DNA from: Marinobacter sp. LV10R510-11A
GTDB taxonomy: Bacteria > Pseudomonadota > Gammaproteobacteria > Pseudomonadales > Oleiphilaceae
Reading direction: 5' to 3'
Assembly (NCBI RefSeq): GCF_900215155.1
Contig: NZ_LT907980.1
Location: 372,001 to 436,000, forward strand
DNA length: 64,000 bases
Position 1 is the stretch's first letter; each line of letters begins with the position of its first letter. The translations under genes were made by a program, and so were the position numbers. Shown here piece by piece: positions 40,916-48,934 of this stretch. The notes beneath the pieces were generated by a model. It was not told the DNA's origin and searched no databases. It worked only from the letters and a program-made list of their open reading frames with translations.

Positions 40916-41365
40916 CTAAGAGCGTGTGCTCTCGGCTTTGTGACGTGCCTGCATAAATTCCCGATGATTAAGATGCAGCAAATCGGCGATACGGCGAATA
41001 AGGTGTTCTTCGTATTTATCGATGCGGTCATCTGCAAGAGCAACATGCCAGATGCATTCTAGCAGTACCTGCTTACCTTCTTGATCTAGGGATTCGTTGA
41101 TTTGCTCGGTGAATTCATAGAGTGAGGTGGCATCCTCTGCTTGAGCCAACGCACTTTTGAGGATGTCTTCTGCTTCTTCCCGAGTTACCTGATGTGCTTT
41201 TACCGCACAGTTTACTATGGCTTGCAGCTCGCGCTCATCTTGATCGTTATCCACCCGCGAAAGCTGAACCATCAACGCGGTTGCAGCGATCGCAAGCTGG
41301 CGATCATCGGGTTTACGATGCTCCGTTTCGGGGGCGCTAAACAGTGTTTTCAGGCTTTCAATCAT
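40916..41365 (-). CDS. TerB-like protein
   Basis: A 149-residue all-helical acidic protein of the TerB/DjlA-like family (PF05099 type). It shows LAIAATALMVQLSRVDNDQDERE, with the acidic metal-binding style loop, and a second repeat CIWHVALADDRIDKYEEHLIRRIADLLHL. Family members act in tellurite resistance or membrane stress, but stand-alone copies such as this are uncharacterised. It is 24 bp upstream of the DAHP synthase gene on the same strand, so likely co-transcribed. Confidence 0.82.
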   Translation of the reverse strand: MIESLKTLFSAPETEHRKPDDRQLAIAATALMVQLSRVDNDQDERELQAIVNCAVKAHQVTREEAEDILKSALAQAEDATSLYEFTEQINESLDQEGKQVLLECIWHVALADDRIDKYEEHLIRRIADLLHLNHREFMQARHKAESTRS

Positions 41366-41428
41366 AATTTGATACGGTCATTAGGGTGTATTGAAAGTGC
41401 ATTAAACGTACGTTGAAAATCAGGCCGC

Positions 41429-42388
41429 TTAGCTGACCAGTTGCCGAACTTGATGCTCCAGTTCAATCTGGTCTGCGGTGAACCGGCGAATGCCGTCTGC
41501 CAGCTTTTCCGTAGCCATAGCATCTTCGTTGGACTCCCAACGAAACCGCTTTTCATCCAGCGTTTCGAAGCCGTCCGTGGACGTGGCGCCGGTCGACGAG
41601 AGTTGTTGTTTCAGGCTTCCGTTATCGTCTTTCAATTCCTGCAGTAGCGCCGGGCTGATGGTGAGCCTGTCGCAACCTGCCAGCATTTCGATTTCCCCGA
41701 TATTGCGGAAGCTCGCACCCATAACCACCGTATTTAAGCCATTGGCTTTGTAGTAGTTGTAAATGCGGGCAACCGACAGCACACCGGGATCTTCCGCTGC
41801 GGGATAGCATTCACGACCACTGCTGGCAAGGTGCCAGTCTAGAATGCGCCCTACGAACGGCGAGATTAGAAAGGCACCGGCCTGAGCGCAGGCGGCCGCC
41901 TGAACGAAAGAGAACAGAAGCGTGAGGTTGCAATGTATGCCTTCTTGCTCAAGGATCTCGGCGGCACGTATGCCCTCCCAAGTAGAGGCGATCTTGATCA
42001 GAACACGGCTGGTGTCCACGCCTTGCTGATCGTAGAGCGCTAGCAGGCGACGTGCCCGCTTGAGAGTGGCCTCAGTATCGAACGACAATCGCGCATCCAC
42101 TTCTGTGGAAACCACACCAGGTATCAGATTGAGTATTTCTTGACCCGCCAAAACCGCCAACATATCGGTTGCCATGGTTAACCGCTCGGCGTTCGAACCG
42201 CCTTGTCTTTTGGCTAGGGCAACCGCTTTCTCTAGCATGGGCCGATAGGCCTCAGAAGCCGCAGCTTTCAGCAATAGCGACGGGTTGGTTGTCGCATCCT
42301 GCGGGCGCCACTGGGCGATAGCATCGATATCGCCGGTATCCGCCACTACCGTGGTCATGGTTTTGAGTTGGTCAAGCTTGTTGGTCAT
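41429..42388 (-). CDS. talB: Transaldolase B
   Basis: Pentose phosphate pathway enzyme moving a dihydroxyacetone unit from sedoheptulose-7-phosphate to glyceraldehyde-3-phosphate. The 319-residue product starts [20 protein letters not shown], aligned with E. coli TalB. The Schiff-base Lys132 is in [12 protein letters not shown], and [12 protein letters not shown] is conserved. An in-frame extension to 42424 is rejected because it is not family-like. The 3' end lies 63 bp from the terB-like gene. Confidence 0.95.
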   Translation of the reverse strand: MTNKLDQLKTMTTVVADTGDIDAIAQWRPQDATTNPSLLLKAAASEAYRPMLEKAVALAKRQGGSNAERLTMATDMLAVLAGQEILNLIPGVVSTEVDARLSFDTEATLKRARRLLALYDQQGVDTSRVLIKIASTWEGIRAAEILEQEGIHCNLTLLFSFVQAAACAQAGAFLISPFVGRILDWHLASSGRECYPAAEDPGVLSVARIYNYYKANGLNTVVMGASFRNIGEIEMLAGCDRLTISPALLQELKDDNGSLKQQLSSTGATSTDGFETLDEKRFRWESNEDAMATEKLADGIRRFTADQIELEHQVRQLVS

Positions 42389-42550
42389 TCGTACTGTCGT
42401 CCCAGTTGATATTGTTATCAGCACATCCTACTCCCGGATGCGGGTTGTACCTCTACAATAACGGGCTGCACAGGCAGGAACAAGACAGCAAAAAGTAAGG
42501 TTTTGGCAATAGAGCGTTAACCTAGCGATTGGCGAGCGATTAAAGAGCCG

Positions 42551-43621
42551 TTAAGCGTAGGCGGCCGTGCGAGCAAGTGCAGACTGCTCCTGCTCACGAA
42601 CCTTCTCAAGTGCTGTTTGAATCACCTCCAAGCCAGCCCCCGATTTATGAGCATTTTCACTAATATAGCGGCGAAACAGCCGGCCACCGGGCATGCCGTG
42701 GAACAGCCCAAGCAAGTGCCGGGATATGTGGGCGAGGAACACGCCGCGTTCCAGTTCGCTCTGGATAAACGGGTACATAGATTCCAGCGCTTCATAACGT
42801 GAGGTAAGAGGAGCTTCCTGACCAAAGAATTCCGAATCCACGCCCGCCAAAAGCCAAGGGTTGTGATAAGCCTCGCGACCCAGCATCACGCCATCTGTAT
42901 GCTCTAAGTGCTCATGACACTCCGCAAAGGTTTTTATGCCGCCGTTGATAATGATCTCAAGGTGCGGGTACTTCTGCTTAAGGTGGTACACCCAATTGTA
43001 CTTTAACGGCGGAACATCCCGGTTTTCCTTAGGGCTCAGGCCTTCAAGAACGGCAATGCGAGCATGCACAATAAACGTCCGGCACCCAGCCGCGCTTACT
43101 TTATCCACAAATTCACACAAATCCTCCCAAGACTCCCGACCATTAATACCTATGCGGTGCTTAACCGTAACTGGAAGGCTGGTGGCCTCAATCATCGCGC
43201 GAACGCCCTCAGCCACCTTATCGGGGTGCTCCATCAGGCAGGCGCCAATCATATTGTTCTGCACCCGGTCGCTGGGGCAGCCAATGTTAAGGTTTACCTC
43301 ACTGAAACCAAACTGCTCAGCCAGCCTTGCGCAATGCGCCAGCTCACCAGCATCACTGCCCCCAAGCTGAAGCGCCAGCGGGTACTCGGCAGAGTTGTGG
43401 CGCAAAAACCGCTCAGTATCCCCGTGAATCAGCGCACCGGTGGTAATCATCTCGGTGTAGAGCAGCGTGTGCTTGCTTAGCAGGCGAGCGAGATAGCGAT
43501 AGTGCGGGGTTGTCCAATCCATCATTGGAGCCACGCAGAAGCGCCGGGATGGCTCCTGGCGAGTGTTTTTAGGAGCTTTGGACGGTGTCGAGTGTATTTC
43601 TGAAGGTGCCTTATTGATCAT
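42551..43621 (-). CDS. dusA: tRNA-dihydrouridine(20/20a) synthase DusA
   Basis: FMN-dependent enzyme reducing U20 and U20a in the tRNA D-loop. The 356-residue protein has the family opening RRFCVAPMMDWTTPHYRYLARLLSK, the catalytic NLNIGCPSDRVQNNMIGACLM, VKHRIGI and NGGIKTFAECHEHL. The first 28 residues are polar and weakly conserved, as in other DusA proteins. The intergenic region 42389-42550 to talB shows no recognised element. Confidence 0.95.
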   Translation of the reverse strand: MINKAPSEIHSTPSKAPKNTRQEPSRRFCVAPMMDWTTPHYRYLARLLSKHTLLYTEMITTGALIHGDTERFLRHNSAEYPLALQLGGSDAGELAHCARLAEQFGFSEVNLNIGCPSDRVQNNMIGACLMEHPDKVAEGVRAMIEATSLPVTVKHRIGINGRESWEDLCEFVDKVSAAGCRTFIVHARIAVLEGLSPKENRDVPPLKYNWVYHLKQKYPHLEIIINGGIKTFAECHEHLEHTDGVMLGREAYHNPWLLAGVDSEFFGQEAPLTSRYEALESMYPFIQSELERGVFLAHISRHLLGLFHGMPGGRLFRRYISENAHKSGAGLEVIQTALEKVREQEQSALARTAAYA

Positions 43622-43774
43622 TTATTGCTCGGTTGTGCCCGTTTGAATCACTGATTCTATCAGGAAAGCGGTTTCTTTGGTTTATTGGGAAGAGACGTTT
43701 GCTTCTTTAGGCCGACAAAGACAAAAATGGCGATTATTCACACCTTTCCCAGACCTTAAAGGATTCTTGATCGA

Positions 43775-44660
43775 ATGAACCCACACATACTGGCGGCCGT
43801 TCTTTCTGCCGTTTTCATGGGCACAATTGGTGCGATTTCTATTTATGCCGATGTGTGTGAGCGCCGAAACGGTTACGTTTTATCGTCTGTTTATTGGCGC
43901 CGTTTTAATGGGTTGTTTCCTTCTGGTTACCGGCCAGAAAGATAAAGTGTTCACATGGCCAGGCATTAAGGTCTTGGTAACAGGCGCGTTCCTCGCAGGC
44001 TTTGTGGTCTTTTATGTTATGGCTATGAATTATACCAGCATGGCGAACGCTGTAATGTTGGTGTATCTGGCCTCCGTAACAGCGGCCACTGTTGCACACT
44101 TTTTTATGGGTGAGCGGTTGTCGGGAACCAGCACTGCCTTGATAGGCGTGGCGCTGTTTGGCTTTGCTATGATGATGGAGTTCAACGTTAATCTCTCAGG
44201 GCGAAAGGAAGAAGCGGTTGGTCTCTTTTACGCACTGTGTGCCATGTTGTGTTACGCAGCTTTTATTCTTACCAATCGATTAATTCACGAACGGGTACAT
44301 GTGCTGACTCGTGGTGGCTTTCAAATGCTGGCTGGAGCCCTGTGCATGTTGCCTTTTATGCTGCAACAAGGTGACAGCATCGATGCGGGGCAGTGGGGCT
44401 GGCTGATTGCCGCAGGTGTCGTTCCGGGATTCCTGGCAATTATGTTTGCAGTGGTGGCGCTGAAGGCACTCCCGGCAGCGACCTTTGGCACCCTGGCTTA
44501 TCTGGAGCCTATTACCGTTGTCGCACTGGGGTGGGTTCTGTTCAATCAAAGCTTGAACACGTTGCAACTGTGCGGGAGTGCTTTGATCATCGTATCGGGC
44601 GTGACTCAGGCAGTGTTGTCACAGCGACGTTTACGCTGGGCTTGTTCAGAGGTTTCTTAA
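43775..44660 (+). pseudogene. EamA/DMT transporter, frameshifted near the start
   Basis: Drug/metabolite transporter family protein with about ten membrane helices. Translation from ATG 43775 gives MNPHILAAVLSAVFMGTIGAISIYA, a good first helix, but that frame ends at about 43942. The rest (CVSAETVTFYRLFIGAVLMG to the stop at 44660) is in another frame. The switch is at the (TG)4 run 43852-43859; one extra TG or two fewer would restore a full-length gene. Alternative: a shortened protein from an ATG at 43845 or 43851, which lacks helix 1 and has no clear ribosome-binding site. The C-terminal EamA repeat (FGTLAYLEPITVVALGW) is intact. Confidence 0.7.
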
Positions 44661-44673
44661 CTAAGAGAGCGTT

Positions 44674-45162
44674 ATGTCACTCGGATCTTCAACACTCACC
44701 ATGACGGTTTTGATGACACCGGATAAGGCCAATTTTTCTGGCAATGTGCACGGTGGCACCCTGCTTAAATACCTTGATGAAGTGGCCTATGCCTGTGCCA
44801 GCCGTTATGCAGGCAACTATGTCGTTACCCTGTCTGTTGACCAGGTGACTTTTCGGCAGCCTGTTCATGTGGGGGAGCTGGTCACATTTCTGGCCAGTGT
44901 AAACTACACCGGAAACACCTCAATGGAGGTGGGCATCAAAGTGATCACAGAAAACATCAGTGAAAGTCTGGTCAGACACACCAATAGTTGCTTTTTTACG
45001 ATGGTGGCGGTGGATGAGACTGGGGCAGCAATAAAGGTACCCAAACTAGAGCCAGGCACGGATGATGAAATCAGACGCTTCACTAACGGCCAGCAACGTC
45101 GTGAGATTCGCGCTGAGTTAGCGGAACGGTATAAAGCACTGGAACCCCGAAAGGTAGAATGA
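44674..45162 (+). CDS. Acyl-CoA thioesterase (hotdog fold, YciA-like)
   Basis: Hydrolyses acyl-CoA to free acid and CoA. The 162-residue hotdog protein has NVHGGTLLKYLDEVAYACASRYAG with the catalytic Asp, and VTLSVDQVTFRQPVHVGELVTF, typical of the YciA/BFIT group. Its start at 44674 is 13 bp after the EamA gene. Substrate chain length cannot be read from sequence. Confidence 0.88.
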   Translation: MSLGSSTLTMTVLMTPDKANFSGNVHGGTLLKYLDEVAYACASRYAGNYVVTLSVDQVTFRQPVHVGELVTFLASVNYTGNTSMEVGIKVITENISESLVRHTNSCFFTMVAVDETGAAIKVPKLEPGTDDEIRRFTNGQQRREIRAELAERYKALEPRKVE

Positions 45163-45275
45163 GCGTAGCTTGCCGCGAAGTTTAAGAGCCTGTTTTACCA
45201 CTACTATGGCTGTCAGAATTCGTGTCTATGGCGCCCATAACCTCTCGAAACCACGTTAATGACGGGCATCTACGG

Positions 45276-45566
45276 TTACTGCCGCCATGCCCAATAATCT
45301 GGTTCGCGGCGAAGGTTCATAACTGCAAGAATGAAAATGCCATTGACCCGTTAGACGTAAAGAATGCCGTATGGAAATCGTTTAACGAGGGAGCGTCGCA
45401 CAGGCTTGCGAATGAAACTCCAAGCTTGGGGGAATTTGAGGGCTCTGGCTATCGCTTGTTGAACTTCTTGTGCCAGATCAATGCCAAGGCTAGGTTGAAT
45501 TGATTCATAATAGTCAATTGCGTCATTCAGTTCCGCTTCCGCTGCGGGGTGGAAAGTGTAGTCCAT
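45276..45566 (-). pseudogene. ParE/RelE-type toxin with premature stop
   Basis: RelE/ParE-fold toxin. From ATG 45566, MDYTFHPAAEAELNDAIDYYES is characteristic. The frame stops at TAA (45353-45351) after LVKRFPYGILYV, 71 codons. In the same frame the expected C-terminus continues as RVNGIFILAVMNLRREPDYWAWRQ to TAA 45278-45276, so a single nonsense codon removes the last strand and helix that carry conserved toxin residues. The start overlaps the antitoxin stop. Likely inactive unless read through. Confidence 0.8.
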
Positions 45567-45790
45567 TACTTGTTCAGCCTGCTCCGAATCTTTCTGAAAA
45601 CTTCTTCGCCTGGCACCGCTTGCACTTGGCCAGACTCCAGTTCCGCCAGTCGGTTTTGGGCTACCTCCGCCCATTGTTCATCAATGGCGGCTTCGATTGG
45701 ATTGAGGCTTTTCAAAAGTGATTCCACAACCAGTGTTCGATCGTCGACGGGTAGTGCGCTTGCTTCGTCAATCAATTCTTGTATACGCAT
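45566..45790 (-). CDS. Addiction-module antitoxin, PF09720-type
   Basis: A 74-residue protein beginning MRIQELIDEASALPVDDRTLVVESLLKSLNP, the hallmark of the putative addiction module component family, paired with RelE/ParE toxins. The C-terminus (EEVFRKIRSRLNK) is the toxin-binding tail. A longer frame to 45805 is open; ATG 45790 fits the family. Its stop overlaps the toxin start, the usual coupling. Confidence 0.82.
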   Translation of the reverse strand: MRIQELIDEASALPVDDRTLVVESLLKSLNPIEAAIDEQWAEVAQNRLAELESGQVQAVPGEEVFRKIRSRLNK

Positions 45791-45884
45791 ACTATTCGCT
45801 CCCAAGATAGTGAAGGGCGATTGATTATATGGGTTATATTAACGCTTTATTGATATTTTTTCTCTACGTAAAAAATCGAGAAGC

Positions 45885-46832
45885 TCAGTCATGATTATCT
45901 TTCCGATTTCGCAAGTTCGCCACCCCAAACGGAATATGCACCATCGGAATATCCCCCGCATCGGATTCCAAGTGTGATCGTTGATCATCAAAGAACATGT
46001 GAGGCTTAAGCACGTTCAGAATTCGGTCTTTCTTCATCCCGCCTAGGAAGAAAACCTCATTGGCGTCCACGCCCCAGTGTTCCAGCGTTGTAATCACTCG
46101 TTCGTGGGACGGCGCATTGCGGGCCGTCACAATGGCGATTCGCAATACCCGCAGATAATCGGGATCGTCCGTTACAGCTTTGTCTTCAAGCTTTTGCAGG
46201 TGTGACAGCTTGCGAAACAAACCCGCAAGTGGGCCGGGGCTGTGGGGAACCTGAGAACGGGACGTCTCGTGCTCCTGAAAGTCCTCCAGCGAGCCGGCTT
46301 TGTATACCTGCTCAGAGGCATCATCTGCAATCACACCATCAAAATCGAACGCAATGCGCAGCTCTGCATCACCTTCATCATCCACTACCTGGCTCGGCAG
46401 CACAGTACCAGCCGGGTGGCCATAGTCTATTGCTTGCGACACATCAGCAGCATTGGCAGACAAAAAAAGCGAAGCATTGAACGCCGGAATGTAGGCATAG
46501 GGCGATTTGCCCTCCAGAAAGGCCGCGCGAGTAATGTCCAAGCCGTGGTGGTGAATAGAGTGAAACACCCGCTTACCGGTAATTACCGAGTTTCGGGATA
46601 GCAACACCACTTCTACCGGGCACTGCTCCGGAAACTTCTGATTCACGCTCAAAAAACGCTTTACGAACGGGAAGGCAACGCCCTTGCGCAAGGGCTCATT
46701 CAGGTGAGCTTCCTGATACTTCCGATAGGCCTGCTCACCCTGTTCCCGGAATACACGGTCAGACCCAGACAGATCAAACAGAGCGCTGGAGGCAACCGCA
46801 ATAACGAGCTTGTCTTCAATGGGGTAGGGCAT
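45885..46832 (-). CDS. Cytosolic 5'-nucleotidase (PF06189-like)
   Basis: A 315-residue HAD-like protein of the 5'-nucleotidase family related to animal NT5C1. It shows VIAVASSALFDLS at the nucleophile position, VVLLSRNS, RIAFDFDGVIADDASEQVY, VTARNAPSHERVITTLEHWG and FLGGMKKDRIL with FFDDQ near the end. It would dephosphorylate nucleoside 5'-monophosphates. A TTG at 46871 gives a longer product, but ATG 46832 (MPYPIEDKLVIAV) matches better. It is the last core-like gene before the accessory region. Confidence 0.85.
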   Translation of the reverse strand: MPYPIEDKLVIAVASSALFDLSGSDRVFREQGEQAYRKYQEAHLNEPLRKGVAFPFVKRFLSVNQKFPEQCPVEVVLLSRNSVITGKRVFHSIHHHGLDITRAAFLEGKSPYAYIPAFNASLFLSANAADVSQAIDYGHPAGTVLPSQVVDDEGDAELRIAFDFDGVIADDASEQVYKAGSLEDFQEHETSRSQVPHSPGPLAGLFRKLSHLQKLEDKAVTDDPDYLRVLRIAIVTARNAPSHERVITTLEHWGVDANEVFFLGGMKKDRILNVLKPHMFFDDQRSHLESDAGDIPMVHIPFGVANLRNRKDNHD

Positions 46833-46888
46833 CGGCAGAGCGTTCCTTTCTTTGCGGGTATCGAAATTCAAATCTGTAGAATCTGAAC

Positions 46889-46920
46889 TATAGTCGCACG
46901 ATGCGACACGTTCCGTCGCA
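46889..46920 (+). promoter_or_regulatory. Operator site A and candidate -10
   Basis: TGCGACA-CGTTC-CGTCGCA at 46902-46920 is one of four copies of the shared 19-bp dyad, 41 bp before the gene at 46961. A TATAGT at 46889-46894 could be the -10 element, placing the operator just downstream of it, a repressor position. An additional half-site pair, GTCGCA at 46893-46898 with TGCGAC at 46902-46907, overlaps. Confidence 0.7.
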
Positions 46921-46960
46921 TTCGTGTGGCATAGTTATCATATCAAACAGGAGGGAACTT

Positions 46961-47608
46961 ATGATTGATAACTTCAAAACCGATCTGGTTATCCGCGTGG
47001 CCGCTGTTCCTCAAGAAGAACTCCTTAAGGCCATGGGTTATCAGAAGCGGACCTCCGCAAACCTCGAGCGCCTGCAGCATGTATTGGACAGCCCCGAGTT
47101 TGGCTTAAATGACGCTGGATTCGACTTCAAGTTTAGCAGCGAAGGTTTTTTGAGAGCCATGTGCACATTGGTCGGCATGGATATGGCGTTGACGGACCAG
47201 CGCATAACCCGCGTGAAAAAGCGGCTCGCGGAAGAGAAGGCGGCCTTTCAGCCTTACCTCTGGGTAGATACGGGATTCAAACGTAAAAACCAGCCGCTAT
47301 TTGCGCTGGCGGTCTGTGAGCACCAGCGATACCTGCACTTTCCAAAAGGGTTTTGGCGCCTGACCCTCGACAGACAACTGGGTCGCGCCCAGTGTATGGT
47401 TCGTGAACATGTTTATGAAACTGGCGGAGATCTTGGGATTTGGGGTGGGATCGAGCAGTATTCGTTTTATTACAAAAAAGACGCCGCCTATCTGTTAGCT
47501 CGCAATGGTGAGGTGATGGGTAAGCGCGAGGGACCTGTTCCCAACCAAGCCATTGGAAGCCAAGAGTTGGATGTAATTTCATCTGCCGCTCGCGAAGCCC
47601 AACAGTAA
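46961..47608 (+). CDS. Unknown protein, paralog A of a duplicated family
   Basis: A 215-residue soluble protein that I do not recognise. It is clearly paralogous to the product of 48192-48830: both open MIDNF, share NLERLQ, an aromatic core PYLWVDT with FKR, and an end motif with GE and EGPV. CAGGAGGGA directly before ATG 46961 is a strong ribosome-binding site. An operator of the ARH/WYL type precedes it, and a metallophosphatase fragment follows at 47630. No signal peptide or membrane segment. Confidence 0.8.
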   Translation: MIDNFKTDLVIRVAAVPQEELLKAMGYQKRTSANLERLQHVLDSPEFGLNDAGFDFKFSSEGFLRAMCTLVGMDMALTDQRITRVKKRLAEEKAAFQPYLWVDTGFKRKNQPLFALAVCEHQRYLHFPKGFWRLTLDRQLGRAQCMVREHVYETGGDLGIWGGIEQYSFYYKKDAAYLLARNGEVMGKREGPVPNQAIGSQELDVISSAAREAQQ

Positions 47609-47629
47609 TCGAAGAAGGATGTGGTATCG

Positions 47630-47677
47630 ATGTACGACCTGATTGGTGATATTCACGGCCATGCGAAGGAGGCTTAA
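47630..47677 (+). pseudogene. N-terminal fragment of a PPP-type phosphatase
   Basis: ATG 47630 encodes MYDLIGDIHGHAKEA and then TAA. This is the beginning of a metallophosphoesterase nearly matching [15 protein letters not shown] of the intact gene at 48935. It starts 21 bp after paralog A, so the original arrangement was paralog then phosphatase, as in the second copy. The remainder has been lost between here and 47872. Confidence 0.8.
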
Positions 47678-47709
47678 ATCCCTGCCGGTTCATCTCGGCC
47701 TGCTGGAAC

Positions 47710-47820
47710 TGTCAACAACAGTGGAATTTGACCGTTTTGGGTCAGTATTACTCCGGTGTTAACACTTGGCTGCTTCGGCACGTTTCTTGGCCATTTCTTT
47801 TTCTACGCGGTTAATACTTT
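47710..47820. mobile_element. Possible insertion-sequence end remnant (IS21-like?)
   Basis: A TGTCAACA... stretch at 47710 and a reversed ...GTGTTAACA ending near 47764 form an imperfect inverted pair around GAATTTGACC and GGTCAGTATTAC. Beyond it, minus-strand translation gives RVEKEMAKKRAEAAKC then a stop, plausibly a transposase-helper tail. This resembles the terminal repeats of IS21-family elements, but no transposase gene is present. It sits exactly where the phosphatase copy is broken. Confidence 0.3.
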
Positions 47821-47872
47821 TTCTCCCTGTCTTTACATTCTATTGCCAGACTAGCACCAGCAGGCCGACCGA

Positions 47873-47891
47873 TGCGACCCCATGTGTCGCA
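47873..47891 (+). promoter_or_regulatory. Operator site B
   Basis: TGCGACC-CCATG-TGTCGCA is the second copy of the shared dyad, 37 bp before the ATG at 47929. Same spacing of 5 as the other three copies. No convincing -10 or -35 was identified around it. Confidence 0.72.
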
Positions 47892-47928
47892 TATCCGGTT
47901 TAAGATGAATTCAACAAAGGAGGGCAGA

Positions 47929-48195
47929 ATGAACATGCAGCTAACCACCGATCAAATCTCTAGAGCCTTGTTTGAAAACGATCCGATGAACACCTGTTGC
48001 AAGGAAAATGACTGTTTCGACGAATACGACCGTGTAGCCGTAGATGTAGCGCAGTGCCTTGAGGCCGGATCAACCCTGAAAGACGCTCTGGCCGGAGCCA
48101 TCAACGAATGGTTTTACGACGGCGAAGACATGCCAAAAAGTGAGTCGATCGTTGAGCCGACAATTGTGTGGCTGGAGCAGGCGGGCGCGCCATGA
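47929..48195 (+). CDS. Small acidic protein of unknown function
   Basis: An 88-residue acidic protein beginning MNMQLTTDQISRALFENDPMN, with three cysteines at CCKENDC, unrecognised. AAAGGAGGG five bases before ATG 47929 is a strong ribosome-binding site. It is coupled to paralog B by an ATGA overlap and lies behind operator B. It may be a partner or inhibitor of the paralog; paralog A has no such neighbour. Confidence 0.75.
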   Translation: MNMQLTTDQISRALFENDPMNTCCKENDCFDEYDRVAVDVAQCLEAGSTLKDALAGAINEWFYDGEDMPKSESIVEPTIVWLEQAGAP

Positions 48196-48830
48196 TCGAC
48201 AACTTCAGAGCAGACCTGATTGTGCAGGTTAACGAGTCAGAATGGTCTCGCGAAGCCATTCTCAAAAAAATGGGATACCACAAACCGTCAGCAACCAATC
48301 TCGAACGCCTACAAAAAGTGTTGAACAGCCCAACCTTGGGGCTGGATGTTGGCGGTTATGATCTGCGATACCAGAGCCATGAATTTGTTCATGAGCTGTG
48401 CCGGGCACTGGAGCTGCCTTTGGATGAATGTGACGCCAATATCGCTCGTATCAAACGCCAAACCGACGATGACCGCGCTTCATTCAAGCCTTATCTGTGG
48501 GTAGATACCGATTTTAAACGTGAAGACCAGCGTGTGTTTGTGTTGGCGGCTCTTGAAAGCAGGCGCTATCTAGGGTTCCCAAAATGGTTTTTAAGGCTCA
48601 CTCCTGAGCAGCAGTTGGTGCAAGCGCAAGAGTTGGTACAGGAACATATGCGAGAAACGGAAGGTGAATTGCTGATCTGGGGAACGATCAAGCGGTACTG
48701 GTTTTTTTATGCGCCCAATCGCAGTTATTGGCTGGCACCGGACGGCGAAATTATTGCCAAAAACGAGGGGCCGGTGAGAAACCGGGCGGGAAGTCCAGTA
48801 ATTGAGGCCATGAATAAAGCCCTTTCATAA
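48192..48830 (+). CDS. Unknown protein, paralog B of a duplicated family
   Basis: A 212-residue soluble protein, paralog of the 46961 product with shared MIDNF, MGYHK, NLERLQKVL, PYLWVDTDFKR and a C-terminal GEIIAKNEGPV. The central part has many aromatics (RRYLGFPKWFLRLTPEQQ). ATG 48192 overlaps the stop of the small acidic protein gene. A PPP phosphatase gene follows 104 bp downstream. Function unknown. Confidence 0.8.
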   Translation: MIDNFRADLIVQVNESEWSREAILKKMGYHKPSATNLERLQKVLNSPTLGLDVGGYDLRYQSHEFVHELCRALELPLDECDANIARIKRQTDDDRASFKPYLWVDTDFKREDQRVFVLAALESRRYLGFPKWFLRLTPEQQLVQAQELVQEHMRETEGELLIWGTIKRYWFFYAPNRSYWLAPDGEIIAKNEGPVRNRAGSPVIEAMNKALS

Positions 48831-48934
48831 ACGAAAAATAAGCCTGAGCTGTCCGCTTGTCGCTATTACCAATCTGGCCGAAGAGCTGGCAGAGTCAGCT
48901 AACTAACAAAATGACACTTCATGGAGGAATCACT

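Noticed and set aside
42285..42305. TGTCGCA half-site inside talB, and another near 27025 in mfd
   Set aside because: Single half-sites in coding sequence without a partner at 5-base spacing; expected by chance.
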